Part shown: in pieces, positions 35,326 to 44,909 of the stretch
How positions within the stretch are numbered: the first letter of the stretch is position 1
Layout: each line of letters starts with the position of its first letter
Assembly: GCA_022828145.1 (NCBI GenBank)
Contig: JAJEJA010000087.1
Span: 1-64,000 of the forward strand
Length of the DNA stretch: 64,000 nucleotides
Reading direction: 5' to 3'
Source of the DNA: Candidatus Poribacteria bacterium
Lineage (GTDB): Bacteria > Poribacteria > WGA-4E > WGA-3G
Notes under the pieces: generated by a model
The model's database searches: none
What the model saw: the letters and a program-made list of their open reading frames with translations, nothing else
Told to the model about the DNA's origin: nothing
Program-made: the position numbers and the translations under genes

Positions 35326-37794
35326 ATGACGGTTAGACCGATGCTGTTTAATGTAGAAAAAACCTTAGAATACGATAAAATCAAAGAACATTTAATCAAG
35401 TATACCGCTTCTCAGTTAGGAAAGGCGCGGGTTGATAAACTCACGACTTACGATACACTTGATGCTGTTCAGCACCAACTCAAGTTGTGTTCAGAGGTAA
35501 AATCATTTCATCAACAGTGTGGAGGGATACCATTAGATGGTCTCATGGATGTCAGTAGTCAACTACAGCAAGCGTCCAAAACCGGTGCTATCTTAACCTC
35601 CGAAGAATTGCTAAATATTGCGAAAGTTGCCAAACTTCCATCCCTCATCAAAAAGAAATTCAGACGTGAAAATTGTGAGGAACTTAACAGATTACGACAG
35701 ATTATAGAATCTTTGCCAGTATTTGACCAACTTGTTGAATCTATTGGTTACTGTATCAGTCCAGAAGGTGCAGTGCTTGACCGTGCGAGTCCAGACTTAC
35801 GTTCTATCCGCCGCAAACTTATAAAGATTCGTGACACTATACATCAGAAATTAGAAGCGATCCTCCGTTCTCCTGATCACGAAAAATCGATACAAGAATC
35901 GGTTATCACTTCCAGAAACAACCGTTTTGTGATACCGATCAAACAGGATGCGAAAGCCTTTTTCAACGGTGTTGTTCAGGGGCAATCTACCAGCGGGGCG
36001 ACCTACTTTATGGAACCGCTGTCAATAGTTGAGATGAACAATGCACTCCACGAAGCAACAGAAGCAGAACAACGCGAGATTCAAAGGATACTCTTAGATT
36101 TAACGGATCAACTTCGTGAAGAACTTACCTATTTTGAACTTGCCCTTAACATTCTGGCGGAACTTGATTTCCTAAAGGCAAAAGCACTGTTGAGTATAGA
36201 CCTAAACGCTGTTGAACCCAAATTAAATACAGAGGGAACCCTTAATCTACTAAAAGCACGACATCCGCTGCTTGTATTCCAGACGCGGGCAAATAAACAT
36301 GCCAAAGAACAGAAGGCAGACGAACTTGATAACAGAGATCAGCCTACAGCGGTTGTACCTACAGATGTTTATGTCGGAGATAAGTTCAAGACACTTGTTA
36401 TTACGGGACCAAATACGGGCGGTAAAACAGTTGTTCTCAAGACGGTAGGATTATTGAGTTTGATGGCACAGTCAGGTTTGCATATACCCGCAGCACACGG
36501 CAGTGAACTTCCTATTTTCCATAACATTTTTGCGGACATTGGTGATGATCAGAACATTGAGCAGAATCTCAGCACATTTTCCTCACACATTACAAAAATT
36601 AGTAAGATGTTAAACACGATTGAAAACGGTGAAACGACACACACATTGGTGCTTTTAGATGAAATCGGTGCGGGGACTGATCCGACAGAAGGCACAGCAC
36701 TCGGTATCGCTATTCTATCATGGCTAAGCGAAAGGAATGTCAGCACCATCGTTACGACGCATTACGGTGCACTTAAGGCTTATACGCATACACAGAACAG
36801 GATGGAAAACGCGTCAATGGAATTTGATTGGAGTACGTTACGTCCAACCTACCGACTGAAGATAGGTGTGCCTGGCAGTAGTAATGCTATAAAGATCGCC
36901 GAACAACTCGGTCTCCCACAATCAATCCTTACCGATGCTGAAAATCAATTGGGTCATAACAATCTGGCTGTGGAAGATCTGCTAATTGAACTGCAACGCA
37001 CACAACAGAAATTGGATGCTGAACGTGAACAACTCAAGGAACAGACACGACAGACTGAAATAGAACAGAATAAGTATAAACACCTTATTGGTACATTTGA
37101 GGCAGAACAGGGAACACGACAACAGCATGCAGAAGATGAAGCGTATGAAATCATAGCGACGGCACGGAGAACAGTAGACAACGTTGTCGCTGATATACGA
37201 AGAGAACAAGCCTCCAAAGCAAGCATCCGAGAAGCATTTTCCAAAATAGAGAACGCCAAAAGCCAACTCAGACCTGAACCTCCCCCAGAAGAAAAACCGA
37301 AGAAAACTCAATCTAATGGGAGTGCCATTGCTAATGTTAATGTAGGCGACAAAGTGCGGATTATACAGATAAATCGTTTTGGTCAAGTTACTGCTATCCA
37401 TAAACAGAGCAATACTCCGTTACAGGTACGTGTTGGTGCTATGCAGATGCAGCTCTCCTACGATAAAATTGATAAAGTGATACCGAAAAAAGAATCGCAA
37501 CACATTGCAAACTCTGTTTTAGAAATTCAATACAACAAAGCGAGTTCTATCAAAGAGGAACTCTCAATTCACGGAATGCTTGTCAAAGAAGGGATTGATA
37601 TTGCCGATAAATATCTGGATGATGCCTATCTTGCAGGATTATTAAGTGTCAGGATTCTTCATGGAAAAGGAACGGGTGCTTTGCGTAGCGCGATCCATGA
37701 AACATTAGAAGCGAATCCTCACGTTGTTGATTTTCAGTACGCACCGCATAGTGAAGGCGGTGAAGGTGTAACAGTCGTTAAATTCAAGGAATAG
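35326..37794 (+). CDS. mutS2: MutS2 family protein with Smr nuclease domain
   Basis: 822 residues. N-terminal MutS core domains (YDKIKEHLIKYTAS, FVIPIKQDAKAFFNGVVQGQS), then the ABC-type ATPase: Walker A TGPNTGGKTVVLKT, Walker B LLDEIGAGTDPTEG, THYGALKAY. A long coiled coil (QRTQQKLDAEREQLKEQTRQ) leads to a C-terminal Smr domain with LSIHGM and RILHGKGTGALR. MutS2 lacks the mismatch-reading domain; it suppresses recombination and/or rescues collided ribosomes. The SD is weak, and the gene starts 8 bp after the TolB-like gene, so it may depend on coupling. Call secure; cellular role debated in the literature. Confidence 0.95.
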   Translation: MTVRPMLFNVEKTLEYDKIKEHLIKYTASQLGKARVDKLTTYDTLDAVQHQLKLCSEVKSFHQQCGGIPLDGLMDVSSQLQQASKTGAILTSEELLNIAKVAKLPSLIKKKFRRENCEELNRLRQIIESLPVFDQLVESIGYCISPEGAVLDRASPDLRSIRRKLIKIRDTIHQKLEAILRSPDHEKSIQESVITSRNNRFVIPIKQDAKAFFNGVVQGQSTSGATYFMEPLSIVEMNNALHEATEAEQREIQRILLDLTDQLREELTYFELALNILAELDFLKAKALLSIDLNAVEPKLNTEGTLNLLKARHPLLVFQTRANKHAKEQKADELDNRDQPTAVVPTDVYVGDKFKTLVITGPNTGGKTVVLKTVGLLSLMAQSGLHIPAAHGSELPIFHNIFADIGDDQNIEQNLSTFSSHITKISKMLNTIENGETTHTLVLLDEIGAGTDPTEGTALGIAILSWLSERNVSTIVTTHYGALKAYTHTQNRMENASMEFDWSTLRPTYRLKIGVPGSSNAIKIAEQLGLPQSILTDAENQLGHNNLAVEDLLIELQRTQQKLDAEREQLKEQTRQTEIEQNKYKHLIGTFEAEQGTRQQHAEDEAYEIIATARRTVDNVVADIRREQASKASIREAFSKIENAKSQLRPEPPPEEKPKKTQSNGSAIANVNVGDKVRIIQINRFGQVTAIHKQSNTPLQVRVGAMQMQLSYDKIDKVIPKKESQHIANSVLEIQYNKASSIKEELSIHGMLVKEGIDIADKYLDDAYLAGLLSVRILHGKGTGALRSAIHETLEANPHVVDFQYAPHSEGGEGVTVVKFKE

Positions 37795-37855
37795 TTGTTC
37801 GACTGAAATTTGTATCTACAATCAACAATTCACGTATAGATTTAAGGGTGAACTC

Positions 37856-39715
37856 ATGGCAGCAAAGAATTATATTTCACGAGAAATAACTGAAGAGGTC
37901 CGGAGTCGTAACAATATCGTTGACGTGATATCGGAGTGTGGTGTTGCGCTGAGGCAAGTTGGTAGCAACCATAAAGCGCTCTGTCCATTTCACGAAGAAA
38001 AGACTCCTTCTTTTTCAGTGTCCTCAGAAAGGCAGATGTTCTACTGTTTTGGGTGTGAAGTTGGCGGTGATGTCATCAAGTTTTTGCAGAAACATGAGGG
38101 TAAAAGTTTCATTGAGTCTGTTGAATGGCTTGCGAATAGGGCACATATAACGTTGCCAGCGCGAGATGCGAAATACAGTGCGCGTCAAAAACGTATCAAT
38201 GATCTCAGTGAACTCAACACGTTTGCTGTCAAATACTATCACGAACTCCTACGTACTGGGCAGCACAGTCAGTATGCCCGTGAGTACCTTAAAAATCGCG
38301 GGATTGTGGCAAAGACGACAAAGCTATTCCAATTGGGATATGCAAAAACACAGCGGAATGACTTCGTAAAAGCTGCAACACATGAAGGATGGGCAGTTGA
38401 GCAGTTAGTTGATGTAGGACTAATAAAGAGCGAGGATAAAGGTCCACAAGACAGATTTTGGAACCGTCTTTTATTCCCGATTCATAATGAAAGAGGCGTT
38501 CCTGTCGGTTTTGGTGGCCGCGCACTCTCTAACGAACATCAACCGAAATATCTGAACTCACCCGGGACTGACCTATATAACAAAAGCAGAATTCTATACA
38601 ATCTGGACAAAGCACGACAATCTATAGCCCGAAAAAAGTCCGCAATTCTTGTAGAGGGATATATGGATGTGTTGATGCTCCACCAACATGGCATAGAAAA
38701 TGTAATTGCAGCGTCTGGCACATCATTAAGCGAAGAACACGCGGCACTGCTGAGACGTTACACCCCTGAAGTTGTTATCGTCTTTGATGGAGACGTATCC
38801 GGTTTGCAGGCAGCACAACGGGGGTTGAATAGACTCATTGCGGAAGAGATCCGGGTCCGTATAGCATTGATGCCGAAGGGAGACGATCCAGATTCCTTCG
38901 TTAAAGAAAATGGTGCGGATGCTTTTACCGACCGCATTGATAGATCCATTAATCTGATAGAGTTCCAAATCCAAGCTGCTGTTCAAGAAAAGAATATCAG
39001 ACGTCCCGATGTAATAACCCATGTCGTTAGAGATGTAAGTGGACTCCTTGTCAATATCAAGCACAGAGTCGAACGTGCAGAGTATGTAAAATACGCGGCC
39101 AGGGAACTCAATGTGGATGCAGAATTAATCTGGAGAGAATTGCGAGATTTAGGATTGAAAGAGACTCATACTGTAAGCCGTTCTTCTTCAACCCGTAAGG
39201 CACCCATAAAAAAAATGACAATACGCGAACAAATTGAACTCCAATTTATCCAATCTTTACTACAAGCACCGGAATATATTCCAGCTGTTAAATCTGTATT
39301 TGACTATAGTGATATTTCGCAACCGCACCTTGCAAAAATTGCTGAGATGCTTTGGCATGCAAGCGAAAATGGCGGTACTGTTGAAACGCAACATATTCTT
39401 GATAATTGTGAGGACGAAAAACTAAACAGTGCTATTACCAGATTACTTATGAGCGGTCAAGCAATTTCAAACCATTACGCGATAATTCAGGGTTGTATCA
39501 AAAAACTGATAAATTATATATGCCAAGATGTTGAACAACGTGAACGTTCTGACACCGTTTCTGAAGGAGACGACGATCTTGAGAAATTAAAGAAACTTGT
39601 GACACTATCAAATGAGAGACGAGCCTATGTTCAGAAAAAGGTAGAACAACTGAAACAGAACACAGAACATACAGATGTAGCGACAGATACATCTGGAATT
39701 GCAGACATCAAATAG
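37856..39715 (+). CDS. dnaG: DNA primase DnaG
   Basis: 619 residues. Makes RNA primers for replication. An N-terminal CHC2 zinc ribbon is visible (CPFHEEKTPSFSV...YCFGCEVGGD). The catalytic core has RFWNRLLFPIHNERG and the TOPRIM motifs AILVEGYMDVLML and VIVFDGDVSGLQAAQRG. A C-terminal helicase-binding region from about 440 onward is diverged, as is usual. It lies 61 bp after mutS2 and 12 bp before a sigma fragment gene, then rpoD. A dnaG-rpoD pair is a widespread arrangement. Confidence 0.95.
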   Translation: MAAKNYISREITEEVRSRNNIVDVISECGVALRQVGSNHKALCPFHEEKTPSFSVSSERQMFYCFGCEVGGDVIKFLQKHEGKSFIESVEWLANRAHITLPARDAKYSARQKRINDLSELNTFAVKYYHELLRTGQHSQYAREYLKNRGIVAKTTKLFQLGYAKTQRNDFVKAATHEGWAVEQLVDVGLIKSEDKGPQDRFWNRLLFPIHNERGVPVGFGGRALSNEHQPKYLNSPGTDLYNKSRILYNLDKARQSIARKKSAILVEGYMDVLMLHQHGIENVIAASGTSLSEEHAALLRRYTPEVVIVFDGDVSGLQAAQRGLNRLIAEEIRVRIALMPKGDDPDSFVKENGADAFTDRIDRSINLIEFQIQAAVQEKNIRRPDVITHVVRDVSGLLVNIKHRVERAEYVKYAARELNVDAELIWRELRDLGLKETHTVSRSSSTRKAPIKKMTIREQIELQFIQSLLQAPEYIPAVKSVFDYSDISQPHLAKIAEMLWHASENGGTVETQHILDNCEDEKLNSAITRLLMSGQAISNHYAIIQGCIKKLINYICQDVEQRERSDTVSEGDDDLEKLKKLVTLSNERRAYVQKKVEQLKQNTEHTDVATDTSGIADIK

Positions 39716-39727
39716 GAGACTCACATA

Positions 39728-40279
39728 ATGTATAAGGCACATACAGACACATCCACTATCAAGTTTAAAGATGTTCAGCAAAACATCAATAAGCGTGAAC
39801 AAGAGATATCACGCCTCATGAAGCAACATGGCATACCTACAGAATGGTTTGATGCAGAATTCAGACCTGAAACCCATAATTTCAGGACAGATGCTGTGAA
39901 GGATGCTTATACCACTATTGTCTGTTATCAACAAGAGATTTATCAATATATTGACGCTTTCTGTATATCCCGCAATAGCCTAAAAACTGTTGAAGGAGAG
40001 ATTGACACCCGTATCGTGGAAGCACATGATGCCAAGATGGCGATCGTCAATGCACATCTCTGGTTGGTTGTTAGGATTGCTAAGCATTTTCGGAAGAAGA
40101 CACACGGTGTTGAATTTCTTGATATAATTCAGGAAGGCACCATCGCTCTTATGAAAGCAATTGATAATTTTGATTATCAAAGCGGATACAAGTTTAGAAC
40201 TTATGCCACCTGGTGGATACGGCAAGGTATTGTACGTGCCATGACGAAACAGGAAAATACGTCAAATAGCGAAGAATAG
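39728..40279 (+). CDS. Stand-alone sigma-70 region-2 protein (partial RpoD paralogue)
   Basis: 183 residues, own SD (AGGAG) and clean start and stop. It aligns end to end with the middle of the rpoD product encoded 58 bp downstream: the coiled-coil segment (NKREQEISRLMKQHGIP), then region 2.1-2.4 ([53 protein letters not shown]). It stops just where RpoD continues into region 3, so it lacks regions 1.2, 3 and 4. Region 2 is the core-binding and -10-reading part. The frame is intact despite clear divergence, arguing that it is translated and under selection. It may compete for RNA polymerase core or recognise -10 elements alone; alternatively it is a young decaying duplicate. Confidence 0.8.
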   Translation: MYKAHTDTSTIKFKDVQQNINKREQEISRLMKQHGIPTEWFDAEFRPETHNFRTDAVKDAYTTIVCYQQEIYQYIDAFCISRNSLKTVEGEIDTRIVEAHDAKMAIVNAHLWLVVRIAKHFRKKTHGVEFLDIIQEGTIALMKAIDNFDYQSGYKFRTYATWWIRQGIVRAMTKQENTSNSEE

Positions 40280-40337
40280 TGAACCGAAAACGCATAATGT
40301 AATATAGGACTATCAAATCAAAAAGGAGAGTTTACTT

Positions 40338-41960
40338 GTGGACTTTGGAAATACGCACCCCCCCGATTTTAATGAAGCCGACGAGCCGGATCAAGTTGAG
40401 TTTGATGAATTAATTGATTTACCCCCCGGGGAAATCAGTGAACGCGAAGATTCAATTAAAGTCTATCTGCGTAACATAGGCAAAATTCCGTTGCTGGACA
40501 AAGATAAAGAGATCGAGTTGTCTCAGCAGATAGAACAGGGTTTGCGTCAAGCACAAGAAGCAACATTTGCGACGCGTTTAGCGGTCGTTGAAGTACGCAA
40601 ACTGCTATATAAAATTATCATCGCGAAAAAACGGGCATCTGATATTGTTGATATGGTAGTTAAAAGCAATTCGACGCGTGATAAGGAGCGGAAACTTCGG
40701 GATAAAGTTGAAAAGACAATGTGCGTCATTGAATCTTTAGAATTGGAATATCTGACGACACTCAAAGAAGCCAGAAATGACGGGTCTAAGGAGGACGCTG
40801 CGTTTGTAGAACTTCAAACTGTCGGAAAACATGCTACTTTTGTTAAGCATCTTGAACAGTTGAAAATTGACAGGGAAGAAATTAGTAAGATTTCTGGTCT
40901 GGTCAAAGAAGTTGATCGCAACATTAGCAATAAAGAAAAAGAGATTGAACGACTTCAGAAACGACATAATCTACCAGCGTCGTGCTTCAACGGTACCCCC
41001 AATCCTAAAACCCGTAAGTTCAAAAACGGGGCAGCAAAGCAGGCATATATAGATATCGTTCGTTACCAACGCGAAATTCAGCAGTATATCAAGACCATCG
41101 GTATGCCGCGGGATACGCTTCAGTTTATTACAAAGCAGATTTCTATCGGTGAAGACAACGCTGAAGCTGCTAAAAACGCAATCGTTGAAGCGAACCTACG
41201 TTTAGTTGTTAGCATCGCTAAGAAGTATCGTAATCAAGCCCCGGGGCTTGATTTCCTTGACCTTATTCAAGAAGGTACTATCGGATTGATGCGTGCAGTT
41301 GATAAGTTTGATTATCAGCGAGGCTATAAGTTCAGCACTTATGCAACATGGTGGATACGACAGAGTATTACCCGGGCAATTGCTGACCAAGGACGCACAA
41401 TCCGTATTCCTGTCCACATGCATGAAAGAATCAATAAACTCAGGCGTACGGAACGTTCACTTCTTCAAGAATTAGGACGGAGGCCAACGCCAGAAGAGAT
41501 CGCAGAAGATATGGGAATCCAACCAGAAAAAATTAAAGAAGTACAACGGAATATCCCGGAAACTGTATCATTAGAAACACCCATCGGAGACGATGACGAT
41601 GATAGTCAATTAGGCGATTTTATTGAGGATGTGAGTGTCCTATCACCTGCTACAGAAGCCGAACTGAGCATACTCAAAGAACGGATTCAAGAAGCACTTG
41701 CGGATTTATCCGAACGGGAACGCGAAGTGATCGTGCTACGATTCGGTATTGAAGACGATTCCGTGAAGCCGTTGTTATCTGAAACAACCCGGAATAGGAT
41801 TGCTGCGTTGTGTATTACAACCGGTTATCCCAAAACGCTTGAAGAGGTGGGGGTTGTCTTTGATGTAACTCGGGAACGTATTCGGCAAATTGAAGCAAAA
41901 GCACTCCGCAAACTTCGCCATCCAATACGGAGTTACCGTCTACGAGGATTTATAGAATAA
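40338..41960 (+). CDS. rpoD: Primary sigma factor RpoD with insertion in region 4
   Basis: 540 residues from a GTG start with AAGGAG ten bases upstream. Region 1.2 ([16 protein letters not shown]), non-conserved region, region 2 ([45 protein letters not shown]), region 3 ([15 protein letters not shown]) and region 4 ([20 protein letters not shown]) are all present, so this is the housekeeping factor. Between LRFGIEDD and TLEEVG, where most RpoD proteins have about six residues, there are about 25 more (including [16 protein letters not shown]). This places an insertion between regions 4.1 and 4.2. It lies downstream of dnaG and the region-2 duplicate in one orientation. Confidence 0.95.
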   Translation: MDFGNTHPPDFNEADEPDQVEFDELIDLPPGEISEREDSIKVYLRNIGKIPLLDKDKEIELSQQIEQGLRQAQEATFATRLAVVEVRKLLYKIIIAKKRASDIVDMVVKSNSTRDKERKLRDKVEKTMCVIESLELEYLTTLKEARNDGSKEDAAFVELQTVGKHATFVKHLEQLKIDREEISKISGLVKEVDRNISNKEKEIERLQKRHNLPASCFNGTPNPKTRKFKNGAAKQAYIDIVRYQREIQQYIKTIGMPRDTLQFITKQISIGEDNAEAAKNAIVEANLRLVVSIAKKYRNQAPGLDFLDLIQEGTIGLMRAVDKFDYQRGYKFSTYATWWIRQSITRAIADQGRTIRIPVHMHERINKLRRTERSLLQELGRRPTPEEIAEDMGIQPEKIKEVQRNIPETVSLETPIGDDDDDSQLGDFIEDVSVLSPATEAELSILKERIQEALADLSEREREVIVLRFGIEDDSVKPLLSETTRNRIAALCITTGYPKTLEEVGVVFDVTRERIRQIEAKALRKLRHPIRSYRLRGFIE

Positions 41961-42053
41961 TCGTTCTAAAATTCTAATACCCCTCTCCACTGTTCCTGCA
42001 TAAGGATGCCCCTGGATACTGCTTAGAAATCTATTTCTCTTTTTTTGCATATT

Positions 42054-42090
42054 TGCTATAATGTAAAAACTTACAAGATGGACTTGTAAG
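42054..42090 (+). promoter_or_regulatory. Extended -10 promoter with overlapping dyad
   Basis: TGCTATAAT (42054-42062) is an extended -10 element with a poor -35. From 42070, about where transcription should start, CTTACAAG and CTTGTAAG (42083-42090) form an 8-bp inverted repeat with a 5-bp centre, a likely operator or a 5' leader hairpin for the gene at 42132. Confidence 0.55.
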
Positions 42091-42131
42091 AAATTACTTC
42101 TACTAACGCATAATACGCAAGGAGGCATGTT

Positions 42132-42578
42132 ATGTTTGGAAGAAAAAAGAAGATGATCCCGACTATTAGTTCTGGGGTCGCAGGTCCGCTCGGAGTCTTA
42201 CATCTCCCACGATTTTGGTCAAAAGTGTTGATGGATGCCAAAGGTGTTCTGCACGATGACTATCCTGCATGTGGCGCAGGATTTGACCAGATGGTCTTGG
42301 ATGGTCTTGGACTTGATAAAGACGCAACACTGGCATATATCCAGGATAACTCACCGACATACCCACAATTTGAAGCGTGGGTTTTAGAGCAAAAAGGCGG
42401 TAGCCTTGATGCTGATGCAGTCGCTCAGTTAAACGATGCCATCACGGGTTACAATCACGATGACGATACCCGAACAGGCATCCTCGGTGCAAGCGGTGTT
42501 GAAGACGATGGGTCTATTTTAGACGCTGTCAATCTTAACAACCTTGATGATTGGTATGAACTTCACGCAAATTTATAA
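42132..42578 (+). CDS. DUF5069-like small protein
   Basis: 148 residues, cytoplasmic, strong SD (AAGGAGG, seven bases). GPLGVLHLPRFWSKVLMDAK resembles the LGGIVHLPRxxDKxRA core of DUF5069 proteins, followed by a small helical domain (FDQMVLDGLGLDKDATLAYI, YPQFEAWVLEQ) and an acidic C-terminal half. No function is established for the family. It has its own promoter with a dyad and is followed by a 17-bp perfect hairpin, so it is probably a monocistronic, regulated gene. Confidence 0.6.
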   Translation: MFGRKKKMIPTISSGVAGPLGVLHLPRFWSKVLMDAKGVLHDDYPACGAGFDQMVLDGLGLDKDATLAYIQDNSPTYPQFEAWVLEQKGGSLDADAVAQLNDAITGYNHDDDTRTGILGASGVEDDGSILDAVNLNNLDDWYELHANL

Positions 42579-42588
42579 TGGTTTTTTG

Positions 42589-42633
42589 ACATCTCCACAA
42601 TATGTTTAGATAGAACACATATTGTGGAGATGT
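42589..42633. terminator. Perfect 17-bp hairpin between convergent genes
   Basis: ACATCTCCACAATATGT (42589) and its exact complement (42617-42633) around an 11-nt loop, between genes ending at 42578 (+) and 42661 (-). The T-tract is weak on both sides, so termination is likely but not classical. Confidence 0.55.
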
Positions 42634-42660
42634 TCCTTTGTTGAAATAATATTGAAACAA

Positions 42661-43728
42661 CTACTTATCTGCGGCTGTTGTGAGTTCAATTGCGGTACCC
42701 GTTTCGGAGGATTTGAGTCCAGCAAGCAAAATCTCAGTAGCATGTCGCGCCGTGTATACATTTGAGAGAGGAGGTTGTGTCCCCGCCCGGATATGTTCAG
42801 CGAAATGTGCGTGCATTCCACTGGGTGCAGCGTCGTTACAGTCTATCGCTTTTGTATCCACCGGTGCATGTTCTCGTGTATAGGATGTAGGTGTCCACTG
42901 TGTGAGAGCCGCGCCATCTTTACCGGGCATCGTGAACTTGCCAGCAGTACCGTGTACACTTGATTCGCCTGTTCGTGCTGGATCACACCAGCTGGTTTCA
43001 GCGGTAACGAGTCCACCCGACTGCATTTCAAGCACGAGTGTTGCGACATCTTCTAATTCAGTTGGTTTGTCGAATGTTGATACGAAACCTGTGACGCGTT
43101 TGAAAGTACCGAGCATAGCAACAAGACCGGAGACAGCATAAACCCCCATATCAAAAAGTGCGCCGACGCTTGCTTGTTTCGCATCGAAAAACCATAGGTC
43201 ATCTCCCGATTCACCGAAAATATCTCGGATTTCGGCATAGTAAATCTCAGGTCCTCCGTGGCTGCTTCGCATTCTTGCGCCAGATACGCGTCCGATGGCT
43301 TCTTCGGCGATCAGTTGACGGACTTTATAGATGGCAGCACTGAAATGTGGTAGACACATGACTGTTTTACCGCTTGCTTCGGTAGCAGCAACAAATTGAT
43401 TTGCTTCGTCCATTTCGCCGCAGAGCGGTTTTTGCATCAACACATGTTTGCCTGCTTCTAACGCTTTAACACCCCATGAAACGTGTAATGGATGTGGGGT
43501 ACCAACGAGTATAGCATCAAGTGTGTCATCTGCGATAATTGCGTCGTAATCCTGTGTCCAACGTGATATATCAAATTCTTGACATTGATGTTTTAGGCGG
43601 TGTTCGCGTCTGCCACCAATGACAACAACTTCAAAATCTTCTCCTCTTTTCAAATCTGGTAGATGCATGCGGCAGACGATACCGCCAGCACCAATAACAC
43701 CGAGTTTAAATTTATCCATATTTCTCAT
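42661..43728 (-). CDS. Gfo/Idh/MocA-family oxidoreductase
   Basis: 355 residues. Rossmann site at the N-terminus (LGVIGAGGIVCRMHLPDL), family signature HVLMQKPLCGEMDEANQFV (the usual EKP reads QKP, keeping the catalytic Lys), and VMCLPHFSAAIYKVRQL. The C-terminal domain ends in ARHATEILLAGLKSSETG, as common in this family. NAD(P)-linked sugar dehydrogenase of unknown substrate. AAGGA lies five bases before the ATG at 43728. Divergent from the methyltransferase gene with only 12 bp between start codons, so the two must share or overlap control DNA. Confidence 0.9.
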   Translation of the reverse strand: MRNMDKFKLGVIGAGGIVCRMHLPDLKRGEDFEVVVIGGRREHRLKHQCQEFDISRWTQDYDAIIADDTLDAILVGTPHPLHVSWGVKALEAGKHVLMQKPLCGEMDEANQFVAATEASGKTVMCLPHFSAAIYKVRQLIAEEAIGRVSGARMRSSHGGPEIYYAEIRDIFGESGDDLWFFDAKQASVGALFDMGVYAVSGLVAMLGTFKRVTGFVSTFDKPTELEDVATLVLEMQSGGLVTAETSWCDPARTGESSVHGTAGKFTMPGKDGAALTQWTPTSYTREHAPVDTKAIDCNDAAPSGMHAHFAEHIRAGTQPPLSNVYTARHATEILLAGLKSSETGTAIELTTAADK

Positions 43729-43740
43729 GATTCCTTCTAA

Positions 43741-44250
43741 ATGAAACAGTTACGTAATAAAGCACTTAAACGGTTTTTAAGACAGTCAGGTTCTCCATCA
43801 GTTGAACTTGTTTTTGTTCTACAAGATGTTGAGGATCCTGTTAACGTTGGTGCGATTTTCAGAATTGCCGATGCATGTTGTGTCCGTGAGATCGTGTTAG
43901 CGGGTATTAGCGTGCATCCACCTGATCCGACTATTGCGGGTATTGGACGTGGGACACATCGACGTGTTCCGTGGCACACAACAAAATACGCTGCCGATGC
44001 CATTGAAGCATATAAAGCGGAAGGGTATCTTGCATGTGCGTTAGAGGTTGCAACGGATGCTGTGCCGTATCATACAGTAGAGTATCCAGAGAAAGTGTGC
44101 TTGATTGTCGGCAACGAATTTCGTGGTATTTCCCGACGGACTTTTGACGTCTGCGATAAAGCAATATACCTACCAATGTATGGCAAAGTCGGTTCTTTGA
44201 ATGTGCATGTTGCATTAGCGGTAGCAACCTACCATATTTTGCACCAATGA
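43741..44250 (+). CDS. SpoU/TrmH-family RNA 2'-O-methyltransferase
   Basis: 169 residues. All three SPOUT motifs are present: motif 1 DPVNVGAIFRIADACCV with the catalytic Arg, motif 2 CLIVGNEFRGIS, motif 3 IYLPMYGKVGSLNVHVALAV. These form a trefoil-knot SAM site that methylates ribose 2'-OH in tRNA or rRNA. It lacks the N-terminal substrate-binding domain of rRNA enzymes such as RlmB, like short TrmH/TrmL types. No SD precedes ATG 43741, and only 12 bp separate it from a divergent start, so it may be leaderless. Confidence 0.9.
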   Translation: MKQLRNKALKRFLRQSGSPSVELVFVLQDVEDPVNVGAIFRIADACCVREIVLAGISVHPPDPTIAGIGRGTHRRVPWHTTKYAADAIEAYKAEGYLACALEVATDAVPYHTVEYPEKVCLIVGNEFRGISRRTFDVCDKAIYLPMYGKVGSLNVHVALAVATYHILHQ

Positions 44251-44369
44251 TGCTCGTGTATGTTAACTATGTCAGAAGAACCTCTTATTGCACATATTAG
44301 CAATTTGAAGGGGAATTGTCAACAACTTTACACCATAAGCGTTAATATAGCGATTCCTAAGACATGACT

Positions 44370-44880
44370 GTAGCACATTCTGTTAGATTGTGCCTCTTTC
44401 CGCAACATTCATCATTCATTGCCATTCTCTGCACAACGTCCATATTGATAGTACTGTAGCACATTCATCCTTGATTGTGCTTCTTTCTACAACCACCTTA
44501 TGCGTCAATTTTAGGAAACGAATTTATTATTGGTGTGTCTTCAGTCCCGTAGGGACGATATGTTTATAGAAAAATGTTTAGTTAATTGCAATTAATCTGT
44601 GTTGAAAATATGGTGTATTCTTCAAAAAAACTGGTGTCTACCGTAATGAAGGATGAATGTGCTCCAAAGAGATGCACAATCTAACAGAATGTTGTAGAAA
44701 GAAGCACAATCAAGGATGAATGTGCTACAGCAGTCTCAATATGTATGTTATACGGAGAAGTTCAATGGAGGATGAATGTTGCTCAAAGAAATGCACAATC
44801 AAGGATGAATGTGCTGCAAGGGTGACAAACTGGAAAGTTTGTGCTACAAAGAAACTCACAATCTAACAGAATGTCTGTTA
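44370..44880. repeat. Dense cluster of hairpin repeats in a 0.66-kb gene-free stretch
   Basis: The gap 44251-44909 has no gene. It holds at least six copies of the GCACAATC...ATGTGC hairpin family, two inverted (44370-44400 and 44455-44493) and the rest direct (about 44650-44738 and 44765-44880), including variants with GGAAAG or TAACAGA loops. Also present are CAGTCCCGTAGGGACGATATG (44542, as at 2129) and the left 53-bp direct repeat (44582-44634). Confidence 0.8.
44582..44634 (+). repeat. 53-bp direct repeat, left copy
   Basis: Identical over 53 bp to 48502-48554 (begins TTAATTGCAATTAATC, ends AAAAAAACTGG). The two copies bracket the pair of paralogous genes 44910-48458. Flanking bases differ, so the repeat boundaries are sharp. 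Confidence 0.9.
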
Positions 44881-44909
44881 TTAGCGACGGGGTTGAATTA
44901 GAAACGGTA

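Noticed and set aside
39728-40279. Sigma fragment as an rpoD frameshift
   Set aside because: The following rpoD is complete with its own region 2, so this is a duplicate rather than a broken part of the same gene.
44370-44880. Regularly repeated units considered as a CRISPR array
   Set aside because: Units are hairpins of unequal spacing in both orientations, loops are repeated rather than unique, and no cas genes are nearby.
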